Shown here: positions 45,943-57,792 of the stretch, one piece after another
Numbering within the stretch: position 1 is the stretch's first letter
Layout of the letters: each line of letters begins with the position of its first letter
DNA from: Pseudoneurospora amorphoporcata
Taxonomy: Eukaryota; Ascomycota; Sordariomycetes; Sordariales; Sordariaceae
Direction of reading: 5' to 3'
DNA: 64,000 bases
NCBI GenBank assembly: GCA_033297205.1
Contig: MU859182.1
Location: forward strand, 42,250 to 106,249
The notes under the pieces: generated by a model
Seen by the model: the letters and a program-made list of their open reading frames with translations, nothing else
Databases searched by the model: none
What the model was told of the DNA's origin: nothing
Program-made: the position numbers and the translations under genes

Positions 45943-48888
45943 ATGAATGAAAAGATGGCTAGTTGAGATGTAGAGTGGGAGGATGATGGGGAGGAGGAGA
46001 GTATGTCTTATTGCGCGTTCCGTTTTTCGTCCTTTTACAGCATTGTCATTGTCAGTATTTTCTAAGGACGTAGAGAATGAAAAAGGGAAATTGTCACTGG
46101 CGATCTGAACGCAAGCACGCAAGGGTGAACGCGTATGTATTGGGAAACTTTCGGCACTCGGCAACTTTCTTATCCCGCTCCGGCCTCCGGGACATTTGGA
46201 TCCGGCCCTCCGATTATTTAGTGGATCTGCTCTCCGTAAGTGGGGACAGTCTTCGGCCTCGGCAAGCTTTAAGCTCAAGGTGAAGTTGCCGGTATCCGTA
46301 TGGTCCGTGCCTCATCTGGCGCTAACAAACTGAAGTGCTCGGAGATCCGCTTCCCGCCGCTCGGTTTCAGGCCTCGGGACTCGGATCTCACTTCTGGCAA
46401 TCTTCTTCTTTCTTCTGTGTTTCCCCAAAGTGCCTTACGGTAGCTTTCTATTTTTTGTAGTGGGTAGGTGGATGGCATTTGTGTCGAGGTCGTGCCTGCA
46501 GTGCCTGAGCTTATCTCTAGCTTGGCATCAGCGCAGCGGCTTGGCTCGGCAGCTTGCGGTGTTGCCCCGCTTTAGGTTTCGTTCGGAGCGGGTTGCACAA
46601 AGCTGAGAGCTCGCTGGCAGTGGCCGCATGGGCGATGGCTGGCTTGTGATTGATCACTGAAATTCCAGCGCGCTTGCGGCGGTGGCGGCGTCGGGCGGCG
46701 GGTCGGACAGTTCACAGTGATGATCATGTTTTGGGACTTTATCTCTGCCTGGTCAATCATTGTCGTTTCAAAAGCTGATCTTCCATCCCTACCGAACCGA
46801 ACAACATTGACAACAACTTATCATTTGCGTAGGGGCTGTTTGTTGCATGCAGTTCAATCCTCCTTTTTTTTTTCTTATTGATTTTTTCCTGTTCAGAGGG
46901 CCAGTTCAGTCAAGCAAGCTGACATCTCTTTGCTTCCCGTCATCTCCCATATTGTAAAACACAAGCTTTTACCTAAAAGCCCTTAAAGCTTGTTTGAATC
47001 CTCCGCGCGCCCCCGCGCTTGCGCAAGGCACAATGAAGTGTGCCAAGAGATCTTGATCTTGGTCTTGGAATCTCATGGCACTCTAGTAAGCAAGATCTCC
47101 GACGGCACCGGGCAGCATCGCATCTTCTGTGCCAAGATAAGGTAGGCAGGCACGGTGGTATTTTTAGAGCAAATATCCCCTGCCCTTGTATGTATCAACA
47201 CACAGTTCCGGCGTTGATGATCTACAGCTCCTGTGCCTTTGCTTATCCGTTAGATTTACCGACATATCCAAGATTAGGTGGGTTGCGATCCAATACCGGT
47301 ATTCATGGAAGAAGAGGCTGAGTGCATGCGAACGGATGCAATGTTGCAGTCCCTTTGATTTCCGACTAGCAGGATCTGTATCAGACAATTTCCATTCTCA
47401 ATCACAGCACCTCACGCAATCAGTAAAAATGATGCGTTGTTCCTTTACGAGAGGACGAGTTGTTATGAGATGTGCAAAAACCAATGCCGATGATCTACTA
47501 CAACGGCGCAATGCAGATCTCAGTGGAGCCTCCGTACCATGATCTACCGAAAAACAAAGACCAACGAGGAACAACACCCAGAGCACACCGTTGTTTTTCT
47601 TTCTTTCTCCTTTTCACATGTTACCGCTCCTTCCGTTTGTCTTCTTTTCGCATATCCTTTCGTCCATCAAGGTCCCCTAACTTTCAAACCATGGTCTTTT
47701 ACCCCTCTTCGCCAAGTCCCAAACTGTTTTGCCAAGCCCAAGATCTAACGCCCTCCTGTCGTGCGAAAATCTTGCATCGACGGTATGAGATCTTTTGGGC
47801 AAGGGTCGGACAGCTGATGCGGCCCGCGTGGTCTGTGAAAGTTGTTCCTGCCGTGGGGGATTGTTTAAAAGCGACTGGCGGATCCAAGGTGAGAACGACG
47901 GCAAGTCAGGAGTCAGATGTAGTGTAGACAAAATAAAGTTTCGAGAGCTTATCGCAATCAGGGAAATAAAGACGTAGCCGGTGCGCCAGAAGGCAAGGAT
48001 ATGCTGGCAAAATTGTTAAGCGCCAAGACCAAGGTTATGGCTTCAACGAATCCTTAATCGACCGCAATTCTTTTTCATCGACGAGAGTGATGGGACCGAA
48101 ACAAAACAAACAAGCAATGTTTCTTCATTGTTTCTGTACACGGATTGAATCCCATTTGTTGGTGAAACCCACTATCCGGCAATTCAGGTGCAATGCTGCC
48201 TGCAATGGTGTGCTTCAGCGAGAACCTCAATGGTCGAGTTGGATCAAACCACGGACGTCATGGGTGGAGAACTTCATGTGGATGACAAGCGCTGAAAAAA
48301 AAGCGAGGGGAGAAAAAAGTACGAGATGAACAGCGAGGTGGGGGGGACAGCCAAGCAGTTGGTCAGGTGAAAGAAAGAGAGAGGGAGACCAAACGGCTCA
48401 AGTTTTACCGCCTAAGTTGCCTGAAACTGTTTTGTTCAGACATCGTGCCATGCCAGCTCACAAACAAGGACAATAGGGACCAGCAAAGCAGAAACAAACG
48501 AGTTCTCATATGAAAATTGGGATACTACACTACTAGGTGGGTAGTATCCCCATGTTGATCGCCCCTTCCTGTTGAGGCCGAGGCCGCCAGCGCATACATC
48601 CAAGAAAAATGTCTCCCATTGCCTGGCTGGTCCCCTTGCCCCTTCCCTTCCTTCCCCAAAACTGCCAAGAAAAAAAAAACACACATCCATGATCCATCCC
48701 CTCCCTTGTCCACCTGAAAGGACACCTCCACACCTCCTTATCGCGAGGGTGAGGGGAAAAAAATAATAATCCGCAGCGCCTTTCCAACGCTCCATCCCGA
48801 GTGGAGCGTAACCAATCGCAAAAAATGCCGTCAGAGGGATGCGAAAGAAAGAAAAAAGAGAAAACCGAGAAGCGCCGTTTGGAAGCCC

Positions 48889-48922
<34 letters not shown>

Positions 48923-49200
48923 AGAATAATCCAGGTTTTGCCATTTTCGCCCAAAAGAGGTTGAATTTCTATCCGTCGCCGAAATAGCAGGTCGTTGTTG
49001 TTGTTGTCGTCCCCATGTCGCCGTCGGTGGGATTCATGCCACTATGGCCTGGAGCTGAAGGTATATGATAAAGAAACGTATCGTGCAGCAAGGTGCCGTG
49101 CTTGCCTATTTTATCGCTTGGAAAAACATGACTGAATGACAGGAATCGATGGGCAAAGTAAGTGCCGACCACCAAAGAAAGTTGAGTGGTGCGATCCTTT
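45943..49200. other. spacer between fab1 and the small protein gene
   Basis: 3.3 kb between convergent genes. Holds a (TG)13 microsatellite at 48891-48917 and a T10 run near 46863. Open frames are short and carry no recognisable protein. No tRNA seen. Confidence 0.4.
48891..48917. repeat. (TG)13 dinucleotide microsatellite
   Basis: Thirteen and a half TG units. It produces a spurious poly-His/Thr stretch in one minus-strand frame. Confidence 0.9.
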
Positions 49201-49470
49201 TTAGTGGTTCCTGAGGAAGCGGAGTCCGGCAACGGTGGAAGACTCGCTGCTGATGCTGGAGGTGCGGCGCTTGAGGGCCTCGGCGGCGGAGTCGCCCTCT
49301 ACTTGCTTGACGCTCTCAGTAGGAGACTCGAGAGCAACCTCATCGGCGGAAGCGTCCTTGGGCTTCTGCTCGGCGCTAGAGATGATGGGAGCCAAGGTGA
49401 GGAAGGTCGAGGGACGACGAGGGCGAAGACGCTGGCTCATGGAGCGGGTATCCTGAGGAGTGGAAGACAT
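49201..49470 (-). CDS. small basic/acidic patchy protein, 89 residues
   Basis: Single exon from ATG at 49470 to a stop at 49203-49201. The sequence MSSTPQDTRSMSQRLRPRRP is followed by a short apolar patch (STFLTLAPII), an acidic middle (KDASADEVALESPTESV) and an Arg/Ser-rich end (LKRRTSSISSESS then GLRFLRNH). It has no signal peptide, membrane segment or cysteine. Upstream, a C/T-rich leader and a TATA-like string on the minus strand near 49700 make expression plausible. I recognise the style of a family of small soluble ascomycete proteins with Ser/Arg-rich ends but no named function. A chance frame cannot be excluded, though composition differs from the surrounding spacer. Confidence 0.55.
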   Translation of the reverse strand: MSSTPQDTRSMSQRLRPRRPSTFLTLAPIISSAEQKPKDASADEVALESPTESVKQVEGDSAAEALKRRTSSISSESSTVAGLRFLRNH

Positions 49471-52400
49471 GGCTGGTGATTTGGAGAGTGATTGAAGACC
49501 GTGAAAGGTGGTGCTTTTTTGTGGCTGGAAAGGCCGCTGGTGGTTGCGATAGTTGAATGAGGGAGTGAGATTGGTCTGAAGCGGAGTGTCTGGGAAACCG
49601 TGATGAGAAGGGAAAAGTAGAAGGGATTGGGGTTGAAAAAAAGATGGGAAGGAGGAGCTCTGGAGAAAGGAACGGGGGTTCCATGGAGACGGGGCATGCC
49701 CTTATATCCTGACTCGAGCAACACCTGGCCGACCTGCTTACCAACCGCAAGGCAGGTGCAAGCCGCAAATCATTGCTTTTTCTTTTCCGTGCTCCGCACT
49801 TGAACTCCCATGAACAAGTACTCGGAAAGAGCGCCAGTGTTCCCCCAACTAACGCCAAATTTCTCCAACCCATGAGACGACTGCCTGCCAAGCCTTATCT
49901 GCAACGATGCTGCAAGAGCACACACCTCTGCCCCGAGCTAAAACCTCCATGACGCATGATTGGATTGACCAAAGCGAGGTTACCCCCTCGCCGGAGCTCG
50001 ATGGCGCCAGGTCAGAGAATCAACACACGTGGGATTGTCATTGGCTTGGGGCAGAGCGGGATGGAGGCGTGATGAGGGGTTCAAAGCCTTTGCTATCCGC
50101 AAAGCTGACAACGACGGAGAGACGCTGGCAAGCGGTGCGAACTGGCCAGTCTGGAGTCTGGGGGGGAAGGGAAACGCTTGCGAAGTGGGCGAGTGAAGGT
50201 CGACGTCAACAAATGCCCTGTAAGGCAGCGGTAGCTCGGCGGCTTGCGCACCTGCCCGTAGACCGGTGGAATGATGGCAGACTGGAACAAGGCCATCGCG
50301 GCCGAAATGAGAATAGACTTTGATACTCACCAGGGGTAGCCTATAAAATGTGGAGCAATGAGCGGCTCTTTGGCAGGTCTGGGCGGTCTTTCCGACACGC
50401 TGTTCTCCAATTGCGGCTGCCCTTGATTGGTCGCCGGCTAAAACCCGTCGAAGATATCTCGGAAGATGTTGCGACTGTCACTTGACATCCGGGATTTCGG
50501 GGGTTGTGGGGCGCGGGGAAAGCTGGAGCTCAACCACGCAGGTCTGGGGTAATGGAACCCAAAACGGGCCACCTCAACCGGAGCCAGCCGCTCAAGGGCA
50601 CGATGAAAAGGTCTGGATGCGAAAGACAATCGATTCAAGGGACATGCCGACCGCCAATTGCGTCGTAGGTTCAACTTTCTTTAGGGCGCCTTGACCTTTG
50701 CGGAACCCTAACACGTTGTTTTGATGGCGTGCCTTGCCCTGTCTTGTGCTTCCCCTAGTCCGCGTTAGCATCACGCCAGGGAGCATGTGACCAAAGAAAG
50801 AGGCAAAGAAAATGCTATTTCAGATTGGGAAGCTGTCCAAGAATGAAATGTCAGGATGAGAACTCCGAGGGTAGCCGTGGTCGCTACACCGTCTCCCGAA
50901 ACAAATAAGATTCATCCACTGAACAGCGAATCTTTTTTCCTCTTTCAAACTTTTGGGGTAAGGATCCGGCAAGGGAAAGTGGTGTGAGTGGATGGAAGTA
51001 TGCAACTTACGTGTCGATTGTGTTGCATTGCCAGAGTCCCTAACGCCGGCAGCATTGCTCCAATCATGTAAGCATGTGAATGTAAAAAGTACATGCCGCA
51101 TTTCGGATGAAAGGATCTTATCCTAACTGTTGAGGTCCAATACCATATAGACGTTCACCTTCATAAACGCCTAGAACATAGCGTCCGCATGGTTGTTTTG
51201 GAATCAAGATTGACGCAGTCGACTTTTCGAAAAGTTGAAATTATGTGTGCGGGCCGACGCTGTTTATAGCTGATCAAGGTGGCGGGGGCTTCTTGGTCCG
51301 GCAACTCTTCTGTCACGGAACTGATAGACTGTTTCCTCTGTGTAAAGAGGGACAGGGACAAGTACAGATGCCGGCCTACACGCAAGTAACGTAGCCCCTG
51401 AGGAGGATATATCATATCTCACCGTTCCATTACGATTAGAGACACCCGCAGATTAGACCACGAATGAAGGTGCGTACCGAGGCCTTCAGATGCATGCCTG
51501 TAATCGATCCGGGCCGATGCGTTCTATGAAAGCTTCCCAACGGTACTGTTGGTGTGCTTCGTCAGGGGCCTAGCGTGACTCCCATCACCAACAATCGACT
51601 GGGCTAGGATATTCTTGCACCTGGCACACGCATACGAGCCTGTACCCAGTTGGTGAAGCTCTACCACCATCCTATGGAGAGTTCCGCCCACTTCTGCGGC
51701 ACCTCCTCCGATATTGGGGGGTTTTGATACCCTTGCTCAAACGCCGAGATCGCTGGAAAGGGATAATAATCGAGGATGTGAAGAGAAATGGCCGGATACG
51801 TTTGCTTTGCGAACTGTGCCCGGGTGCTTCCAACTTGATTCCGATGTCACAAGGGTAAGACGGCGTGGCCCCATCGGTGTCTCCTGCATGTCGTATTTGT
51901 GATTAGAGCTGGGCAAAGGTAATATCACCACAGCTGGGTTGGTGCAGAGAGGTTGTGCCAATCGGACCATCACAGTCGACACGCGGCAGAGGGGGATGCC
52001 GTGCTAGGGAACTATATTCGGCAGGAGCATGTTGTGAACCGGAGCCTGTGATACAGTCAAAGAACGATGCTACCCATCATTACCAGCCGGCCTTGAACAG
52101 TGTGGTGGAAAGCAATGGTTCCCAACCACAGCCAGAGCCCAGGTAGGGTCGACTGTCCGGTCAGGGGCCGGGTACAGTGACTGTTGGGACCTATCCCCTC
52201 TTAGGGGACAGATAAGCGCGAGTCAGTCTCCATTAGACTTAGGTAGGAGACAATATCGATTCATCACAGCAGTGGTCATAGAGGTGATAGATGCCAGTGA
52301 AGTCGGGTATAGGCTAAGCAGTTGGTCAGTACACAGCAGGTGGAAGATATCCAAGCTATAGAGTTGAGTTGTTGATGGTGCTTACCGATAGCATGGTTCT

Positions 52401-54761
52401 GGCGGCTACTCGTTCATGTGATTGGCAGATCGGGCGCCGTCACAGACATAGTCGCCAACACGCGGATATAAAGCGCAGTGAACGGTGGATAACCACCCAA
52501 AGTCGCTAATTTACCAGCAGTGTTGTTGGTTTTCTTCGCTTTCCCCCTATGCCGGAACATGTTCAGTTACATGCCGGCCCTCGCTTCTTTGAACGCCAAG
52601 AGCCGCGAACAACCGATGGATGAACCAACAGTGTCCCTTTAAGTTCGTCGTCTATATTACATACCACACATTCCACTGGCTAGCGACGTGGTCTCCTGTC
52701 TTGGATGGTCCGTAGAACCAGCTGATTTTCCTGGGATGACCAGAAATCTGCCCGTCTTATCCTAGGACACGATTTACCCTCACTGGCAATCGATGACTTG
52801 CTAGACGTGCTCCATGGATGGCCGCGGAACAGTACACAACGCACGTGAGCGTTTTGAAAATGCATCAGGTGTTGAGCACCGTGCTGCCGTTAGGAAATTT
52901 GTCGCCCTAACCTTGAACCAAGATGTTTGAGAGTGTCCCAGACCATGGGTTAGTTGCGCAAGATCACTGGGGCGTCGGACACCAATCTATGACGTCCCTT
53001 CATTGGCGCTCGAGATTGGATCATTTCTTATCCCGTCGAATAAGTATGTCCCCTGAAAAGGTCAGTTGACTGCAAATTTGTGCGAGTTTAGGGGGTTTCA
53101 AAGAAGGCACATCACATCACCATCGCTCGCAGCTTAGGGACAGTGTATTCCAAGACTCTCTCCCGCAAAGAACAACCTGGGGGGAGAGCAGACAGACCCC
53201 ATAGTCGCCCGCACTAGACGACTTCGTGATCTTGTCCCGGCGAGGGAGCGTCTTCGGTCGTACTGTCGCCAATGAGACCATGCTTTTGATGATCCATCCC
53301 GGATAGCATCTTTGATGGGATGCAGGAGAAGCAACAATGATGGGCAACAGAGCTACCAAGTCCTCGCTCGGGGCACTTGGCGAGTCGAGAACAAGGGAGC
53401 GAGGTAGTCCCTCTGCCTGACCCTCCGAAAACCCTCCACGATGCGCATCCACCTAACCAGCCCGGCAGTACTGTGTTCCCAAAGCCACATCCACATGGTG
53501 CTCGTCGACGTCTAGCGGGCCGGTATATCAGGCCCGAGTTCATATCGGCCGGAGGCGGAGTGTTGGTTGTCAAGGCACGGTAACCTCCAACCATGGCTGT
53601 GGCGGCCGCAAAAGACGGCCAGAGGGCCATCAAGCGGGGTCCCGGTCTAGCCGGAAGGGACCAAGCCAAAGGCGAGTCGTCTTCAGGGCCGCATGAAGCT
53701 ACCGTCACTGTTGCTCTGGGACGGGTGGTGAGAGGGCGCCGGCAATTTTGAGTTTGGGTGCAAGTCGGTCGAGAGGGCGACTGGAGTTGGTGATTGAACG
53801 AGGCCAGATGGTGACCGCCGTTGGGCTGATTTCTGGAAGAGATGACAAAGAGTCGTAGAAAATTGCGAACCCCCGCCAAGGCAAACAGACCCCCGCAACT
53901 CGCTCCAAGGTTCGGAAGCTGCACCTACCTCTAGGTACGCAACTTCCACCGCTGCTTCCACCAGCGAACGCTAACAGATTCCAACCGCAAGGGGACATGT
54001 TGCACACTTAGGTATTCCGGGAAGCAAGAGCTCCCCAAGACACGGAATCACCATTCCCGTTTGGCTGATGAGAACCTCAAAGACATCAGTAACCAAACAA
54101 CTAAGGAAAAGTGGGAGAATTGCAAACCGAGTCGTAGAGCAATCTGCTACAGTAGTGTGTGGGCATATTACAGGTACAGTGGTACGAACGTTACAGCGGG
54201 GACGGCTGCTGCAGTGCTGGTCACCGGTACGAGATTGGAATATTGAGAGAATTTGGAGACCCCTGGCGGCGATCCAGTTGAAGCAAGAAAGTCGAAGCGC
54301 CTGATTGGCCAATTCGGAAAATGTAAAAGACGGGGGCCAGGCACCGCGGGAAGGACCGGGGGGCAATGAGGTGGCCGTTGTACGCCTCGTGTGAATGCAG
54401 TCAAGACAACCTAAGAGACTGGAAAGCACACTGCATTGCACTGCACTCTGTCTCTGCAGGACGTGGGAGCGGGCAACTGTTCCCGTCCAGGCCGCTGTTC
54501 CTCATCTTCCCGTCGTCTTCCTCTTTCCCACATCCCGGGCCAAAGTCAACCCCACCAGCATCTCCAGCATGGCGGATAGGGCAGGGCAGAGCAGGGCCAT
54601 CTTCATCCACGGCTCGCCCGTTCCCAGGCCGCGGCGCCCTAGCGCGATCTGGATATTCCAAAATACTACACCTCGTCACCTCCAGACCTGACGGGAGTGT
54701 TGGTAGCAGAGTGCTACTCGGGGCGTAATGTGCCACCTACCACCGTCGTTGTTGCTACAAT

Positions 54762-54796
54762 GCCCTCCAGGCCCTCCAGGCCCTCCAGACCCTCCA
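54762..54796. repeat. tandem GCCCTCCAG repeat, about 3.9 copies
   Basis: Three exact 9-bp copies of GCCCTCCAG plus a partial variant copy (ACCCTCCA). No gene lies across it. Confidence 0.8.
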
Positions 54797-57463
54797 TTCC
54801 CCATGGCAAATCCAGGCGAGGGCTAGGCTAAGTATCTCTGACCCTGGAGAGAAATCAGATCATCACTGCGTGCGGCACGTCGACCGAACCAACGAGTTTC
54901 CAGAAAACGACCATTTTGCAACCCCGACAACTCCCTGGCCTCTCCGAGACATTGAGGGCCTGCTCAGAGTCAGAACCTTCATTCGGCTCAGGGCCTGTCC
55001 GCTCAGGACGATGCCCGGCCCCAAGTCACGCGAGCTACGATTCATGCGACAAGGTCACTGTGCAGGACGACACTACTCGACTAGGCTAGGCTCAAACGTG
55101 GAAAATGCTCCTGGAAATGGAGATATCGAGACTTCAATCTTGGCCAATTTCGGCCGCTTAGAGTCCTCTTTCGGCGAAGCAGTCTTTGCTGGATTACCTA
55201 TTTCGGCAACGGTGACAATCAATTCAACCCAATGGAATCCCCCAGGAATGGGAGTGTATGCATCGCGGCGTGGAGTCATTCAGCGAATAGCATCTTTGTA
55301 CCCCAACCCCTCCCCCCCCCCCGCGCGCGACCTGAACCCATCTCCAATTACCTGTACGTACCTTACAATCCATGACCGGGCGGGGACGAAAGGAATAGCC
55401 CGCACGTCAACCACGGTGGGTTCTCTCCCTCATTCCACCGAGTCCACCTTGCCAAAACAAGCCAGATGTTAATCTCCATGGCGGTTCGGTTCCCTTTGCT
55501 GAGGTGAGAACCTAAATGGGCTCGGAATCTGGACAAATCGGATCTGTCTCGGCGTGCATGGATCGCAAACGGTTCCTGACGATGCCTGAATCTCGGTGGT
55601 TGCACTAACAAATTCAAGCAACCTAACCCTCCCGTTTACAATACCCAGGGCAAGTCCAGCAAATGGAAAGAAACGCGAGTTCTCTCAATCAACCCATATT
55701 CGGCTTCTTTTCTCCACAGATTTGGTGACAAGGTCGTTGGTGTTGGCGGCACATGTCTGTTTAACACCAAGATACGTCGATCCGGATTTGCTGGGTCGGC
55801 CGCCTATATGCGACCTCACCTCTTCAGCCTCGATTTCTGCGCCTCATCTCTGCAAAGGCCGACACGTCAGGGTGATGAATGGCTTTTGTAAGTTACCACC
55901 TCGTTTTCCGGCCCGACTAAATTACCGGCCTTCTGAGGCTGGTTTGGCCGCTTGAGGAAAGACCACCCTCCCCCAGATGAATTCCAGTTACACTTCTGTG
56001 TGTCTGCATGTCACATCATCAACAACACCAGAATGTCACTGTGCCGGGACTGGTACCAGACCGGAGCGACAACTCTACGTACTAACGACTGAATATCTCT
56101 TTTGCACCCACCCCAGCTCCACCGGGCCCGGCTCAAGCTTGGCCATCTGGAAGCTGTCCACTTCACTAAGTCCATCAAGGCTAGCCTCTATTGTGTACTC
56201 CAACATGGCCCAGGATAGCCTGGTCATCGTTCTGCACACCCCCCTCCCTTTTGAACGAGCAAGGATTGTACACACCTGGAGCGACCGGAACAAGTAGGCT
56301 TTGTGTGACGGAAGCCAATGTCCCTGCAAGTGTACCGGCCTTCCTTGCTCGTCAGGGGCACTCCCTAGCAATCTGCGTTGCCAGTTTAGGGCTTTCTCTT
56401 TACACTTGCTGTCTCTGCCTTACCTTGGGATTACAGGAGGTTGCCCGGACTTGGCCGTACCTTAGCTCTTGTTCGTCTCTGTTCATCCCATGTCTCTCAA
56501 AAGGTACGTCGTCCCCTGGTTCGAGCTCCCTCAGACGTACCATTTACATGGAAAGCAAGCATAGCATATTGGCCCTCTATACGAATCTGTCTCCAGTTCT
56601 GCCCCGGCGCGCTACTGTACTCTAGACAGACTTGATATCGACTCTTTCTGTTTCTTCGCTCACCATACGTGGCAGCCAATCACCTTGTTGGACGGTGCGT
56701 ATTTCGGCTTTGTAGTCTCAACTTAGCAGACCAACAGAACAGTTGCATGTCACTACAGGACCTGATCGGTCCACCCATTTCTTGACGAACTCTTCCCCAC
56801 GAAGGAATCATACCTGGTAGGTATGAGGCACCGCAAACTTGGATGCTACTACACCGGCCCAACTGATTCTTTGGCTAATCTACTAAGGTCTTGATATCCC
56901 TTCCCACCAGCAGCCATCACAGAAAGGCGCACCTCTCCCGCACTGTCGTGTCGTCCTTCCTTATCGGGGGCTATATGCAGCCTTGACACTACTCCCCTGG
57001 TATCCTACCTGCTTGCTCTTCCCGGTCCAGAAAGCACTAGACGTCTTCCCGTGGCGTCTTGATAGGCCCGGCTGTTCTGACCACCCCTAACCCCTCGCCG
57101 CATGCCTTCCCTACACTGACCCACCCTGCTTCCGTCGTTGTCAAAGGTATCGAACGGCGTAGGTACTTTCATCTACGAGCACGTCGCGGGGCCCCCCATC
57201 TTGTTCTTGCTCGAATCGAGAATACCCTCCACATCCACCCCTGGGACTATTAACCAACAGCCTCTTTCCATCCTTGCCGGGTTCGCCACTACACCAGAGG
57301 TGCCTACTACCAACAACATCATAGGGAACACTTGGCTGATACCAGTAGTTTGGTTACAATCGTTCTCTGAAACAGGCATTGGACCCGGACATACTACCAA
57401 GCAATCTACGCCTTTCACACCCTCTACGGCATTTTGTCTGTCAAGCCGCGGATCGTGACAAAG

Positions 57464-57470
57464 TATATAA
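57464..57470 (+). promoter_or_regulatory. TATA box of the small Cys-rich gene
   Basis: TATATAA lies 164 bp before the ATG at 57634 and is followed by a C/A/T-rich leader with CTTCACTTCACTCCCATC-type pyrimidine stretches, the usual look of a strong fungal promoter and 5' UTR. Confidence 0.5.
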
Positions 57471-57633
57471 GCACTTGTCCACACCATCTTTGCTTCACTT
57501 CACTCCCATCATCCCACCAGCCTCGCTACCACTTCTCTACACCTACAACAGCCTCCATCTACGAGCCAAAACACTCTGACCAACAGTCATCATCTCATTC
57601 TCACCATACAATAACTTTTCGGCAACCGACAAA

Positions 57634-57792
57634 ATGTGCACCGTGTACATCACCCGCTTCAATGCTTGCAAGCATATCAAGAAGGACTTGGTTGATTGCG
57701 CGGCCAAAAAGGGATCGGGAACTGGCACTTGCCCCGAGGGAGCTCCTAAGGAGATCGAGCACAAGGAGGACGGCGATTGCGGAGACCACTGA
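57634..57792 (+). CDS. small cysteine-rich protein, 52 residues
   Basis: ATG (context ACAAAATG) to TGA at 57790-57792. The protein begins MCTVYITRFNACKHIKKDLV and continues through CAAKK, TCPEGAPKE and ends GDCGDH. It has five cysteines and two histidines (including the C-terminal His), no signal peptide and a basic middle. Short intracellular proteins starting MC with spaced Cys/His pairs are common in filamentous ascomycetes and are thought to bind metal; I infer membership from that pattern only. The gene is supported by a TATA box at 57464, a pyrimidine-rich leader, an A-rich start context and a possible 3' UTR intron. It is shorter than common ORF cut-offs and so easily missed. Confidence 0.6.
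   Translation: MCTVYITRFNACKHIKKDLVDCAAKKGSGTGTCPEGAPKEIEHKEDGDCGDH

Larger units (their letters stand above)
49471..57633. other. 8.2-kb gene-poor region
   Basis: Apart from the promoter of the small protein gene (49.5-49.8 kb), I see no gene, RNA or intact element. A short tandem repeat lies at 54762-54796. An open minus-strand frame at 53924-53214 (236 codons, GTG-started) looks like chance. The last 170 bp hold the promoter of the Cys-rich small gene. Confidence 0.5.

Noticed and set aside
48436..48954. 172-codon minus-strand open frame
   Set aside because: Its His/Thr stretch is the TG microsatellite, and no ortholog-like motif or promoter supports it.
53214..53924. 236-codon minus-strand open frame in a gene desert
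   Set aside because: Starts with GTG, has the composition of random GC-rich DNA and no recognisable motif. An absence of stops over this length can occur by chance.
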